Source of the DNA: Candidatus Beckwithbacteria bacterium
GTDB taxonomy: Bacteria > Patescibacteriota > Microgenomatia > UBA1400 > UBA1449
DNA length: 14,607 bases
Assembly: GCA_012798485.1 (NCBI GenBank)
Contig: JAAZND010000079.1
Span: 1-14,607 of the forward strand
Direction: 5' to 3'
Shown here: positions 5,602-13,138 of the stretch, in pieces
How positions within the stretch are numbered: the first letter of the stretch is position 1
How the letters are laid out: each line of letters begins with the position of its first letter
The notes under the pieces: model-generated
The model's input: only the letters and a program-made list of their open reading frames with translations
The model's database searches: none
Told to the model about the DNA's origin: nothing
Position numbers and translations under genes: made by a program

Positions 5602-6103
5602 TAAGTTTCACAAAAGAAGGAATCAAGTATTTCTTGCCAATTTTGAATAATGTGTTCCAAAAAGTTTTGAAATAAACAAAGGAAAAGAATAAAGAGCCGA
5701 CAACCATGACCGCATCATATGAGAGACGGAAATAATAATATTCGTTCAGATGAATGATCATGCCAAATTCATCCATAATCAGTCCCAGACCAATGCCATA
5801 AAAACAAGCAAAAATTTTTTTGTGATGCTCATCAAGGTCATGAAGAAGCGCAAAACTGGTAATAGCCAGCAGCAAAACCCCAACGACAAAATGATGGATA
5901 TGAATACTGATATTAAATAAACTGATCAGGGGTAAATCTTGAATTTCCTGCCCTGGCAGAAAATAAATAACAACTAATCTTGCAGCAATAAAAGTCAGCA
6001 CAAAAGAATAGAGAATCCAAAAATTAATTTCCTGTTGTTTATTTACAATGAGATTGTGATAAACTTTGGGTAAAATTTTAAAAAATTTAAAGATTTTTTT
6101 CAT
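5570..6103 (-). CDS. Four-helix membrane protein with HIHH and DEFG motifs
   Basis: 177 residues with four hydrophobic helices at roughly 29-49, 62-87, 96-118 and 128-148 and a basic C-terminus. Charged or metal-binding-type residues sit in or next to the helices: H68, H70, H71 (SIHIHHFVVG), D111-E112 (GLGLIMDEFGMIIH), H118, R126 and D130. I recall uncharacterised archaeal and bacterial membrane proteins with the same 'IHH...G' and 'G.GL..DE' pattern. The arrangement suggests a buried site, possibly for metal or proton chemistry, but no function is known to me. The start at 6103 is supported by an extended -10 element a few bases upstream. It is convergent with yjbQ (32-base overlap, no terminator between) and divergent from mutM. 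Confidence 0.8.
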   Translation of the reverse strand: MKKIFKFFKILPKVYHNLIVNKQQEINFWILYSFVLTFIAARLVVIYFLPGQEIQDLPLISLFNISIHIHHFVVGVLLLAITSFALLHDLDEHHKKIFACFYGIGLGLIMDEFGMIIHLNEYYYFRLSYDAVMVVGSLFFSFVYFKTFWNTLFKIGKKYLIPSFVKLIKLPVSFLKK

Positions 6104-6110
6104 ATATTTT

Positions 6111-6122
6111 TATAGTATAACA
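6111..6122. promoter_or_regulatory. Divergent promoter between the membrane protein gene and mutM
   Basis: On the minus strand TGTTATACT is an extended -10 element (-10 box 6114-6119). Its start would fall near 6107, a few bases before the ATG at 6103, so that message is nearly leaderless. On the plus strand TATAGT (6111-6116) or TATAAC (6116-6121) in the same palindromic core can serve mutM, whose ATG is at 6145. No -35 boxes are convincing. Confidence 0.45.
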
Positions 6123-6144
6123 AATTTTTAAATTTCCCATTTTT

Positions 6145-6999
6145 ATGCCAGAGCTTCCTGAAGTCGAAACCCTCAAAAGGCAGCTGCAACAAGTCATTAT
6201 TGGTAAAATTATTGCTAAAATTGATATCTTGAAAACAAGAAGTTTTGTTGGTAATCCCAAGTTATTAATTGGCAGAAAGATTGAAAAAATTGAGAGAAAA
6301 GCTAAAGTTTTACTTTTTTCTCTTGATCATAAGGATTGGCAAATCCTGATTCATTTGAAAATGACAGGACAGCTAATTTATGAAGGAGTTCAACAAAGAA
6401 TTGTCGGTGGTCATCCTACTCCAGATTGGATTGCTCAACTTCCTAGTAAACACACCAGAATTATTTTTTATTTTACTGACAAATCAACTTTGTATTTTAA
6501 TGATATGCGTATTTTTGGCTGGATTAAATTTATTCAAAGCCGGCAAGAATTAGAAAAAGAATTTATTAACATGAATGGGATAGAACCATTGAACAAATAT
6601 TTTACTTGGCAGAATTTACAAAAAATATTTGCAAAAAGCAAAAGGTCCATTAAACTGATGATTATGGATCCAAAATATCTTGTGGGAGTTGGTAATATTT
6701 ATGCTAATGATGCTTTATTTAAAGCTAAAATTAATCCGCAAAAACCCGCTAAAAATTTGAGTTTGCCAGAAATTAAAAAATTAAAAGAAGCAATCGAATT
6801 TGTCATTTCCCAAGGTATTAAATATGGTGGAGCTTCTCAAACAAACTATGTGCATTTGGATGGAATGGGAGGCAGTTATCAAAAACATTTTTTGGTTTAC
6901 AAAAAAGATAGACAAGCTTGCCCAAATTGTCAGGGAAATATCAAAAAAATAAAACTAGGCGGTAGAGGCACATTTTTTTGTCCTTCATGCCAGAAATAG
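6145..6999 (+). CDS. mutM: Formamidopyrimidine-DNA glycosylase (MutM/Fpg)
   Basis: 284 residues, normal for Fpg. The enzyme excises 8-oxoguanine and FapyG and nicks the abasic site by beta,delta-elimination. The N-terminus MPELPEVETL gives the catalytic Pro2 and Glu3 after Met removal. K54 in RKAKVLLF corresponds to the conserved Lys57. LIHLKMTGQL carries the void-filling methionine region, and NDMRIFGW is the conserved DxRxFG strand. The helix-two-turn-helix is around 165-200 (PKYLVGVGNIYANDALFKAKI), and QTNYVHLDGMGG leads into the zinc finger with C259, C262, C279 and C282 and the DNA-contacting R274. All key residues are intact. It stands alone after a divergent promoter, with an interspersed repeat downstream. 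Nei is excluded by the MPELPE start and the finger. Confidence 0.95.
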   Translation: MPELPEVETLKRQLQQVIIGKIIAKIDILKTRSFVGNPKLLIGRKIEKIERKAKVLLFSLDHKDWQILIHLKMTGQLIYEGVQQRIVGGHPTPDWIAQLPSKHTRIIFYFTDKSTLYFNDMRIFGWIKFIQSRQELEKEFINMNGIEPLNKYFTWQNLQKIFAKSKRSIKLMIMDPKYLVGVGNIYANDALFKAKINPQKPAKNLSLPEIKKLKEAIEFVISQGIKYGGASQTNYVHLDGMGGSYQKHFLVYKKDRQACPNCQGNIKKIKLGGRGTFFCPSCQK

Positions 7000-7052
7000 A
7001 TAAATGAAAAATTAAAAATTAACTTAAATTAGGGAATTTAATCTTAGTCAAG

Positions 7053-7120
7053 TGTCATCCCGAATTTATTTTGGGATCTAACAATTTTGTTTAAGATGCT
7101 GAAACAAGTTCAGCATGACA
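7053..7120 (+). repeat. Interspersed palindromic repeat, copy 1 (also terminator-like)
   Basis: A 68-base element is bounded by TGTCAT (7053-7058) and ATGACA (7115-7120), short terminal inverted repeats. Inside are two hairpins. One is ATCCCGAA (7057-7064) against TTTGGGAT (7070-7077) with one G-T pair; the other is ATGCTGAA (7096-7103) against TTCAGCAT (7109-7116), perfect. TTTTTATTTT follows the second hairpin, so it could end the mutM transcript. Its plan matches the element at 9936-10048. It has the look of the GTCATCC...GCATGAC intergenic repeats common in many bacterial genomes. Confidence 0.7.
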
Positions 7121-7169
7121 ATTTTTATTTTAAAAAGATTAAAAATTTCGTAATTTCAATCAATTCAAT

Positions 7170-8228
7170 TTGTTTTTACAAAAATTGTCTCTTCAAGATT
7201 TTCGCTCTTATCAAAGTCAAGATTTTACTTTCAGAAAATCTCTAACTATTTTTTTGGGTCCCAATGCCGTTGGTAAAACTAATATTTTGGAAAGCTTGGT
7301 GCTGCTTTCTGTAGCCAAAAGTTTTCGGCTCAAAAAAGATGAAGAAATGATTGCGTGGGGTAAAGAGCTGGGAAGAGCAAAAGCATTTTTAGAAAATGAG
7401 GAAAGCGTAGAAATCATCCTTACGCATGGTCAAGTACAAGGGAAAAAAGTAGTAAAGAAAAAATTTTTAGTCAATGGAGTAGCTAAAAGAAAACAGGATT
7501 TTGTGGGTCAACTCAAAACAGTTTTGTTTGAACCACAAGATTTACTTCTCATTGTCGGTAATCCTTCCAAACGCCGAGACTATCTAGATTTTGTGCTAGC
7601 ACAAAGCGACTGGCAATACAATCGTTGCCTTCTGGTTTATAAAAAAGGTTTGAGGCAAAGAAATAAATTATTAGATTTAATTAGAGACAAAAAAGCCCAA
7701 GAAACCCAGCTTGAATTTTGGAACCGAACTTTTGTTAAAAATGGAGAAATTTTACAAGCAAAAAGACAAGAATTTCTAGAATTTTTAAATCATTTTGTAG
7801 GCCAAAAAAAATTACCTATTTCCCCTATTTTTGTTTATGATAAAAGTTTAATTTCTTCTCAAAGATTAGAGCAATATCACTTGGCAGAAATTGCTCTTGG
7901 CAATACTTTGGTTGGTCCGCATCGAGATGATATTTTCATCAATTTCAAAAATGAAAATGGAGAAACTCTCAGTTTGGCTGATTTTGGGTCACGCGGCCAG
8001 CAAAGATTGGTAATCCTTGCTATGAAAATGGCAGAGCTTGATTTTATCTTCCAAAAAACTTCCCAAAAACCAGTTTTACTTTTGGATGATATTTTTTCCG
8101 AGCTTGATCCAGAGCATCAAAGAGATGTTTTGCAAATTGTGAATAATTATCAGACAATAATAACAGCGACAGAAATAGCTTTTTTAGATCAAAAATTAAT
8201 AAAAGATTTTGAGATTATAAATTTATGA
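7170..8228 (+). CDS. recF: DNA replication/repair protein RecF
   Basis: 352 residues, normal for RecF, an SMC-like ATPase that loads RecA at single-strand gaps together with RecO and RecR. Walker A is GPNAVGKTN (G30-T37). The ABC-type signature is GSRGQQRLVIL (from G273) and Walker B is PVLLLDDIFSELD (D306, D307). The start is a TTG: the resulting N-terminus, FLQKLSLQDFRSYQ after Met, matches the RecF pattern 'M(Y/F)LxxLxLxxFRxY' exactly, and no ATG exists upstream in frame before unrelated sequence. No ribosome site is visible. It ends with TGA in an ATGA overlap with nnrD. The usual partners dnaA, dnaN and gyrB are not next to it. Confidence 0.93.
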   Translation: MFLQKLSLQDFRSYQSQDFTFRKSLTIFLGPNAVGKTNILESLVLLSVAKSFRLKKDEEMIAWGKELGRAKAFLENEESVEIILTHGQVQGKKVVKKKFLVNGVAKRKQDFVGQLKTVLFEPQDLLLIVGNPSKRRDYLDFVLAQSDWQYNRCLLVYKKGLRQRNKLLDLIRDKKAQETQLEFWNRTFVKNGEILQAKRQEFLEFLNHFVGQKKLPISPIFVYDKSLISSQRLEQYHLAEIALGNTLVGPHRDDIFINFKNENGETLSLADFGSRGQQRLVILAMKMAELDFIFQKTSQKPVLLLDDIFSELDPEHQRDVLQIVNNYQTIITATEIAFLDQKLIKDFEIINL

Positions 8229-9112
8229 ACATAATCGATCATCATTTTTTAAAACAGCTTCATTTGCCAGCTAAAAATTCCCATAAAGGTAATAATGGTA
8301 GACTGATGATTATTGGTGGCTCTCGTCTTTTTCATGGAGCATCTTTATGGGCTCTCAAAGTTTCTTCAAGAATAGTGGACGCGGTTTATTATGCTTCTGT
8401 GCCGCAAAATCAGAAAATTGCGCAGTTTCTGCAAAAAAGACTTTATGCTTTTATTTGCGTGCCGCAAGGCAAAGAACAAGATTATATTGCAGAATCAGAT
8501 GTAATTTTGATTGGTCCTGGAATGGTGCGAGGAAGCAAAGAATATACAGGGACAAGAGAAGATGAAAGTCAAACTAGAGAAAAAGTTTTAGGTTTTTTGC
8601 AAGCTTTTCCAGACAAAAAATGGGTGATTGATGCTGGAGCTTTACAAGTCATTTCACCTAAAGATTTGGCAAAATTATCACAAGTGATTATTACTCCTCA
8701 TCAAAAAGAATTTGAAAGATTATTTAATGTTAAATTGAACCTAACTAATTATAATCTTGATGATGGCGGTTTTTTGCAAAATATTATTTTAGTCAAACAA
8801 AAAGCTTTAGAATTTGGTTTAACCATAGTTTTAAAAGGCTTGGTAGACATTGTAGCTTCTGCCAGTGGAGAAATTTATCTTAATAAAACTGGGAATGAAG
8901 GTATGACTAAAGGAGGAACAGGAGACGTTCTTGCAGGATTGATAGCTTCTTTATATTGTACAAACGATGCTCTGGTTGCTGCAGGAGTGGGAATTTATAT
9001 TAATGGGTTAACTGGAGATTTGCTTTATCAAAAAACTGGACCGTTTTTCAATGCCGATGATTTAGTCGATAAAATTCCAGAAGCGTTATGGAAGGAGATG
9101 AAAAGAAAATAA
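8225..9112 (+). CDS. nnrD: ADP/ATP-dependent NAD(P)H-hydrate dehydratase
   Basis: 295 residues, one domain of the ribokinase-like YjeF C-terminal family. It repairs hydrated NADH/NADPH by ATP- or ADP-driven dehydration. Landmarks are NNGRLMIIGGSRLFHGA near the N-terminus (the 'K.x.G.xxxxGGS..y.GA' strand), VILIGPGM (the 'xxxGPGL' loop), WVIDAGAL ('xxDADAL'), IITPHQKEFERL ('LTPHPGE'), and GNEGMTKGGTGDVLAG, with G230-GTGD and catalytic D234. The N-terminal epimerase domain (NnrE) of the common fused form is absent, so a separate epimerase may be elsewhere or missing. It is coupled to recF through an ATGA overlap and is followed 4 bases later by the metallopeptidase gene. Confidence 0.9.
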   Translation: MNIIDHHFLKQLHLPAKNSHKGNNGRLMIIGGSRLFHGASLWALKVSSRIVDAVYYASVPQNQKIAQFLQKRLYAFICVPQGKEQDYIAESDVILIGPGMVRGSKEYTGTREDESQTREKVLGFLQAFPDKKWVIDAGALQVISPKDLAKLSQVIITPHQKEFERLFNVKLNLTNYNLDDGGFLQNIILVKQKALEFGLTIVLKGLVDIVASASGEIYLNKTGNEGMTKGGTGDVLAGLIASLYCTNDALVAAGVGIYINGLTGDLLYQKTGPFFNADDLVDKIPEALWKEMKRK

Positions 9113-9116
9113 GATT

Positions 9117-9869
9117 ATGAAATATTTTTTTAACGGTAATTTTTCTGCAATTAATAAGTTAGAATTTAAAACTTCTCAAGAAGAGGATTTACAAACGATT
9201 TGTAAATTCTTAAAAGAGAATTATCTTAATTATAAAAATATAAAATTTTATATTTTTGATAATTTAGAAAAAAAACAAAGTCGAGATCCAAATCACAGTA
9301 TTAGTAAGGCTTCTGCTAGATTCGAACCATTTGCTATTTATCGTTTTTGGAATCCTTTAGATAATGATAAAAAAATTTCTGATTCTCATTTTCCTCATGA
9401 ATTGATACATTTAATAGCGCATAAATTTACAAAACCTTATACTTGGGAAGTTCAATTAGATATAGTAACTGGTGGGAAAATTATTAAAAAGTTAGAAATG
9501 CAATCAACTTCTTTTATGCAAGAAGGCTTAGCTATTGCAGTTGAGGATATAGTTTTTGGATTAAAATTAAGAGAACATGAAGAAGAAAAAACTATTGATG
9601 AATGGTGTAAAAATCAACAATATGCTAATAATATTTTAGAACAATCAATTAATTTTGATGGTTTTTGTAATTTTGATAATGATTATATTGTTCCTTTTAC
9701 TGCTTCTTTCTCAAAATTTTTAATCTTAAATTTTGGTATAGAAAAATATAAAACAATGTATGTATCAATAAGAGAAGATAAAACTCCAAAAGATAATATA
9801 AAAATAATTGAAGATATTTTTCATTTTAGTCAATCAGAATTGATAAACCAATGGAGTAATAATCTTTAA
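9117..9869 (+). CDS. HExxH metallopeptidase-like protein (gluzincin pattern)
   Basis: 250 residues, no signal peptide and no membrane helix, so probably cytoplasmic. HELIH (H94, E95, H98) is a textbook zinc site, extended by a further histidine (HLIAH). About 38 residues later, MQEGLAIAVED supplies E136 as the likely third zinc ligand, the gluzincin layout of clan MA. The region before (FAIYRFWNPLDN) is strand-rich, and the C-terminal third is helical with many Asn, Asp and Phe. I do not recognise a named family. It may be a protease or a non-peptidase metalloprotein with the same fold. Its 4-base gap after nnrD suggests co-transcription, though the codons look more AT-rich than in recF/nnrD (by eye), which may mean later acquisition. 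No clear terminator follows. Confidence 0.7.
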   Translation: MKYFFNGNFSAINKLEFKTSQEEDLQTICKFLKENYLNYKNIKFYIFDNLEKKQSRDPNHSISKASARFEPFAIYRFWNPLDNDKKISDSHFPHELIHLIAHKFTKPYTWEVQLDIVTGGKIIKKLEMQSTSFMQEGLAIAVEDIVFGLKLREHEEEKTIDEWCKNQQYANNILEQSINFDGFCNFDNDYIVPFTASFSKFLILNFGIEKYKTMYVSIREDKTPKDNIKIIEDIFHFSQSELINQWSNNL

Positions 9870-9935
9870 TTTTATTCTTGAAAATTTCCGCAGAAAATGC
9901 CACAATTAGCCATCAAGAACTAGGTAATTATTTTA

Positions 9936-10048
9936 TGTCATCCTGACTGATTCGTTAGTTAGAGAGATCGATATTCATGATCTTTTGTGAAAAAATTTAA
10001 AGATGCTGAAACATCTTGCCTGACGGCAGATAGGAATTCAGTATGATA
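9936..10048 (+). repeat. Interspersed palindromic repeat, copy 2 (expanded)
   Basis: A 113-base element begins TGTCATCCTGA and ends TTCAGTATGATA. The outer 3' hairpin arms, ATGCTGAA and TTCAGTAT, match copy 1 (7053-7120) with one wobble. Here the loop is enlarged by a nested hairpin, ATCTTGCC-TGAC-GGCAGAT. The 5' part has a weaker hairpin (CTGACT against AGTTAG) and GATC...GATC. The gene-free stretch 9870-10073 holds little else. The tail TATGATATAAAA could provide a -10 box for the Fic gene at 10074. Confidence 0.6.
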
Positions 10049-10073
10049 TAAAAATAAGATACTTAATACTATA

Positions 10074-11177
10074 ATGTTTGAGCCAAAATTTTTTATCACC
10101 AATAAAATCCTTGTCAATATTGCCAAACTTGAATATGCCAAAGCAATTATTGATAGTGCGCCTCTAGTTCCTGCCTGGGAAAAAACTTTTCGCGATGATG
10201 CCACTCTAAGAACCGTTCATTATGGCACTCATTTAGAAGGCAATGATTTATCTTTGGGACAAGCTCGAATGATTTTTGAAAAAGTTGGGGATGAAAATAA
10301 TGTCCCAGTCAAATCAGTAGCCAATCAAACAGGAATTGTAGCCAGAGAACGAGATATTCAAGAGGTTTTAAATTATCGCAAAGTATTGGAATATCTTGAT
10401 TCCTTAAGAGAACAAACACAAAGATTTACTCGATACACCGAAGATGAAATTAAACAGATTCATTTTTTAACTGTTGATAAAATTTTATCAACAGATCAAG
10501 CTGGTAATTATCGTAACTCCAGAGTAGTAATTAAAGATGCAGCCACTGGAGAAATTTCTTTTCGTCCACCGACTCCTGTGGAAGTACCTTTTCAGATTGA
10601 ACATTTTTTGGAATGGCTTAATTCCTTTGTTTCTAAAGATATTCATCCCGTATTACGCGCTGGAATTGCTCATTATGAACTGGTCAGAATTCATCCCTTT
10701 TTGGATGGTAATGGGCGAGTTGCCAGAGCTTTGGCAACGCTTATTTTATTTCGTGAAGGCTATGATATTAAACGCTTTTTTTCTTTGGAAGAGTATTATG
10801 ATAAAAATCCGGCTGATTATTATCAAGCTTTGCAAAGTGTCAATGAAAGTGATGGAGATATGACTTCTTGGCTTGATTATTTTACTTTTGGTCTGTTTAC
10901 GGAAATTGATAATGTCAAACAAAGAGTTAAAGATTTATCTTTGGATGAACGTATGCTTAACCGTTTAGGTCAGCAGATTTCTTTGTCTGAAAGACAGATT
11001 AAATTGGTAGAATTTTTACGTGATCATGAATTTTTAAATATGAAAGACGCCAATAAACTTTTACCCATGATTTCTGAAGATACAGTTTTAAGAGAATTAA
11101 AAGATTTGATGAGTAAAGAACTGATTGAAAAAATCGGTAAAACTAAAGGAGCGAGGTATCGTTTGAAATCAAGATAA
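10074..11177 (+). CDS. Fic-domain AMP-transferase-like protein
   Basis: 367 residues with the common bacterial layout: an N-terminal helical Fic_N region, the Fic core at about 115-270, and a C-terminal winged helix at about 300-365 (SERQIKLVEFLRDHEFLNMKDANKLL...TVLRELKDLMSKELI). The active site is HPFLDGNGRVAR with catalytic H207, intact, so transfer of AMP or another phosphate-linked group to a protein side chain is possible. An inhibitory-helix motif is present as GTHLEGN: the Glu-Gly-Asn is kept, but the usual Ser/Thr four residues before the Glu is Gly. The target is unknown. The winged helix suggests DNA binding or self-regulation. No antitoxin-like small gene sits beside it. The MFEPKFFITNKI start fits the family. 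It stands alone between a repeat and a terminator. Confidence 0.88.
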   Translation: MFEPKFFITNKILVNIAKLEYAKAIIDSAPLVPAWEKTFRDDATLRTVHYGTHLEGNDLSLGQARMIFEKVGDENNVPVKSVANQTGIVARERDIQEVLNYRKVLEYLDSLREQTQRFTRYTEDEIKQIHFLTVDKILSTDQAGNYRNSRVVIKDAATGEISFRPPTPVEVPFQIEHFLEWLNSFVSKDIHPVLRAGIAHYELVRIHPFLDGNGRVARALATLILFREGYDIKRFFSLEEYYDKNPADYYQALQSVNESDGDMTSWLDYFTFGLFTEIDNVKQRVKDLSLDERMLNRLGQQISLSERQIKLVEFLRDHEFLNMKDANKLLPMISEDTVLRELKDLMSKELIEKIGKTKGARYRLKSR

Positions 11178-11202
11178 AATTTTTTGTTTAATTCATTTAG
11201 CC

Positions 11203-11233
11203 AAAACCTGTCTTTAAAGGCGGGTTTATTTTT
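11203..11233 (+). terminator. Intrinsic terminator after the Fic gene
   Basis: AAACCTGTC pairs with GGCGGGTTT (two G-T wobbles) around TTTAAA, followed by ATTTTT. It sits about 25 bases after the fic stop and just before the ligase ribosome site, so a longer ligase start upstream at 11184 would place the terminator inside the gene. Confidence 0.7.
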
Positions 11234-11235
11234 AA

Positions 11236-11242
11236 AAAGGAG
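11236..11242 (+). promoter_or_regulatory. Shine-Dalgarno site deciding the ligase start
   Basis: AAAGGAG lies 7 bases before the ATG at 11250 and supports that start over in-frame upstream codons. Confidence 0.75.
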
Positions 11243-11249
11243 ATTAGTT

Positions 11250-13007
11250 ATGAAATTTGCAGAATTTGCAGAGTATCTAAATAAGATTGAAAAGATTGCT
11301 TCAAGACTTGAAATGACTAATGTGTTGGCAGAGCTTTTTAAAAAAGCTGAGCCTTCTGAAATTGATAAGATTTGTTATTTATCTTTGGGAATTTTGGCCC
11401 CCAAATATGAAGGCATTGAGCTTAATCTGGCTGAAAAAATGATGTTGCGCGCTTTGGCGCAGGTTTTAAATTTACCCATTCTTCAAATTCAGCAAAAGTT
11501 TAAAGAAGTGGGAGATTTGGGAGAAGCATTTTTTCTTCTGAATCATCTTAAAGAAATACGCTTACATGCATCTTTACAGATTAATGAAGTTTATGAAAGC
11601 TTAATTAAAATTGCTAAGGATTCAGGTTTTGGTAGTCAGGAAAGAAAAATTAACAAAATAGTCGAACTTTTAAAAAATTTAGACTGCCTGTCAGTTAAAT
11701 TTATTGTGCGAATTGCTGTGCAGAAACTGCGTTTAGGTTTTTCGGAAATGACTATTCTGGATGCTCTTTCTTGGACAGCATTAGGCGATAAAAGTTTACG
11801 TCCCAATTTAGAACAAGCTTTTAATGTCAGAGCTGATATTGGTCAAATTGCTCAGATCTTCAAACAGGCTGGAATTGCAGCTATAGATAAAGTAATTCCC
11901 CAAATTGGCAAGCCAATTCGCCCCGCCAAAGCCACGCCACTTCTTGATAAACAAGAAATTTTGGACAAAATGGAAGGTCGGGCTTTTTTGGAACCAAAGT
12001 ATGACGGTTTTCGTGTTCAGCTTCATTTTGATAAACAGCAAAAAAATGAAAATCAGGAAGAAAGTTTAGCTTTATTTGCCAAAGAGGAAAAAGCTTTTGT
12101 GAGAATTTTTTCCAGAAATTTGGATAATATCACTCACATGTTTCCAGAATTAGTGGAGGCTTGTCAAAAATTACCAGTTGAATCAGTTATTTTGGATGGC
12201 GAGGCAGTGGCAATTGATCCTAAGACCGGTAAGCTTTTAGATTTTCAGGAAACTGTCAAAAGAAAAAGAAAGCATAATGTCCAGAAAGTAAGTGAAGATA
12301 TTCCACTCAAAGCATTTATTTTTGACTGTCTTTATCTAAATGGTGAAAACTTGCTCACAAAATCCTTTAGCCAGAGAAGAGATATTTTAAATAAATTATT
12401 TGTTAATTTTCAAAATCCTCATATGGAAGAAACAGTCCAGCAAAAAGTAGATAATGTTGTCGATCTTGAAAATTTTTTCCAACAAGTTGCCGGTAAAGGT
12501 TTGGAAGGCTTGATGGCAAAAAAAATTGATGCAGTTTATAAAGCTGGTGCGAGAGATTTCACTTGGGTGAAGTATAAAGTGGGAATGCAGCAAGAAATGG
12601 CTGATACCGTGGATGCAGTGGTTATGGGTTATTTTAAAGGTCAAGGTAAATGGGCAAAATTTGGACTTGGTAAAGTTTTAGTGGGGATTTTGGACAAGGA
12701 AAAAATCATTGCCGTTTCCAAATTAGGTTCTGGCTTAAGTGAGGAAAAAATTATCGAAATGAAAAAACAGTGTGACCGATGGCAAACAGCAGAAATGCCA
12801 GTTAATTATCAGGTTGATAAAAATTTGTTTCCTGATGTCTGGGTTGCCCCAAAAATTGTTATTGAAATTCGAGCTGATTCTATTTCCAAATCACCTTTGT
12901 ATCAAGCTGGCTTGTCTTTAAGGTTTCCTCGTTTTATTAAGTTTCGACCGGACAAAAATCTTGAAGATGCAACTAATCTGCAACAACTACAAAATATGTC
13001 TCTTTAA
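11250..13007 (+). CDS. lig: ATP-dependent DNA ligase, archaeal/eukaryal type I
   Basis: 585 residues, the size of archaeal Lig enzymes; it seals nicks using ATP. An N-terminal helical DNA-binding domain spans about 1-210 (with the 'GDLGEAFF' segment). The adenylation domain carries motif I, EPKYDGFRVQ, with nucleophile K250 and R255. Motif III lies around ILDGEAVAID and IFDCLYLNGE, motif IV is EGLMAKK and motif V is WVKYKVG. The OB-fold C-terminus ends with SPLYQAGLSLRFPRFIKFRPDK, the archaeal-type motif VI region. All motifs are intact and domain order is complete, unlike the short bacterial LigB/C/D ligases of end joining. Bacteria normally rely on NAD-dependent LigA, so this may replace or supplement it. 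A terminator precedes it; its promoter is not evident. Confidence 0.93.
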   Translation: MKFAEFAEYLNKIEKIASRLEMTNVLAELFKKAEPSEIDKICYLSLGILAPKYEGIELNLAEKMMLRALAQVLNLPILQIQQKFKEVGDLGEAFFLLNHLKEIRLHASLQINEVYESLIKIAKDSGFGSQERKINKIVELLKNLDCLSVKFIVRIAVQKLRLGFSEMTILDALSWTALGDKSLRPNLEQAFNVRADIGQIAQIFKQAGIAAIDKVIPQIGKPIRPAKATPLLDKQEILDKMEGRAFLEPKYDGFRVQLHFDKQQKNENQEESLALFAKEEKAFVRIFSRNLDNITHMFPELVEACQKLPVESVILDGEAVAIDPKTGKLLDFQETVKRKRKHNVQKVSEDIPLKAFIFDCLYLNGENLLTKSFSQRRDILNKLFVNFQNPHMEETVQQKVDNVVDLENFFQQVAGKGLEGLMAKKIDAVYKAGARDFTWVKYKVGMQQEMADTVDAVVMGYFKGQGKWAKFGLGKVLVGILDKEKIIAVSKLGSGLSEEKIIEMKKQCDRWQTAEMPVNYQVDKNLFPDVWVAPKIVIEIRADSISKSPLYQAGLSLRFPRFIKFRPDKNLEDATNLQQLQNMSL

Positions 13008-13023
13008 ATCTCTTAAATTCATA

Positions 13024-13052
13024 TTGACAGGCTAAATATATTTAGATACATT
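13024..13052 (+). promoter_or_regulatory. Promoter of the RskA-like membrane protein gene
   Basis: A perfect -35 box TTGACA (13024-13029) and a -10-like TACATT (13047-13052) are 17 bases apart. The leader would be about 80 bases. Confidence 0.55.
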
Positions 13053-13116
13053 ACAGATAAATCTCATCATTTATACCTATAAACAAATTTAAAAAACTTT
13101 TTTTAAAATAAATTTT

Positions 13117-13128
13117 GGAGGGAGGTGA
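13117..13128 (+). promoter_or_regulatory. Very strong Shine-Dalgarno site
   Basis: GGAGGGAGGTGA contains GGAGGTGA, a full complement to the usual 16S 3' end, with a duplicated GGAGG just before it. It lies about 10 bases before the ATG at 13139 and excludes a TTG start at 13115, which would be inside it. Confidence 0.7.
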
Positions 13129-13138
13129 CTTAATTTTT

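Noticed and set aside
8225..8228. UGA recoding (genetic code 25)
   Set aside because: recF ends at a TGA in a classic ATGA overlap at the normal family length, and I saw no gene here that needs TGA read as glycine.
10537..10863. 108-codon plus-strand reading frame inside the Fic gene
   Set aside because: It overlaps the Fic catalytic core in another frame, and its Phe/Ile/Leu-rich text is typical of shadow frames in AT-rich DNA.
11184..11249. Ligase start 22 codons upstream
   Set aside because: It would read through the Fic terminator and the AAAGGAG ribosome site; the ATG at 11250 gives the family-typical start.
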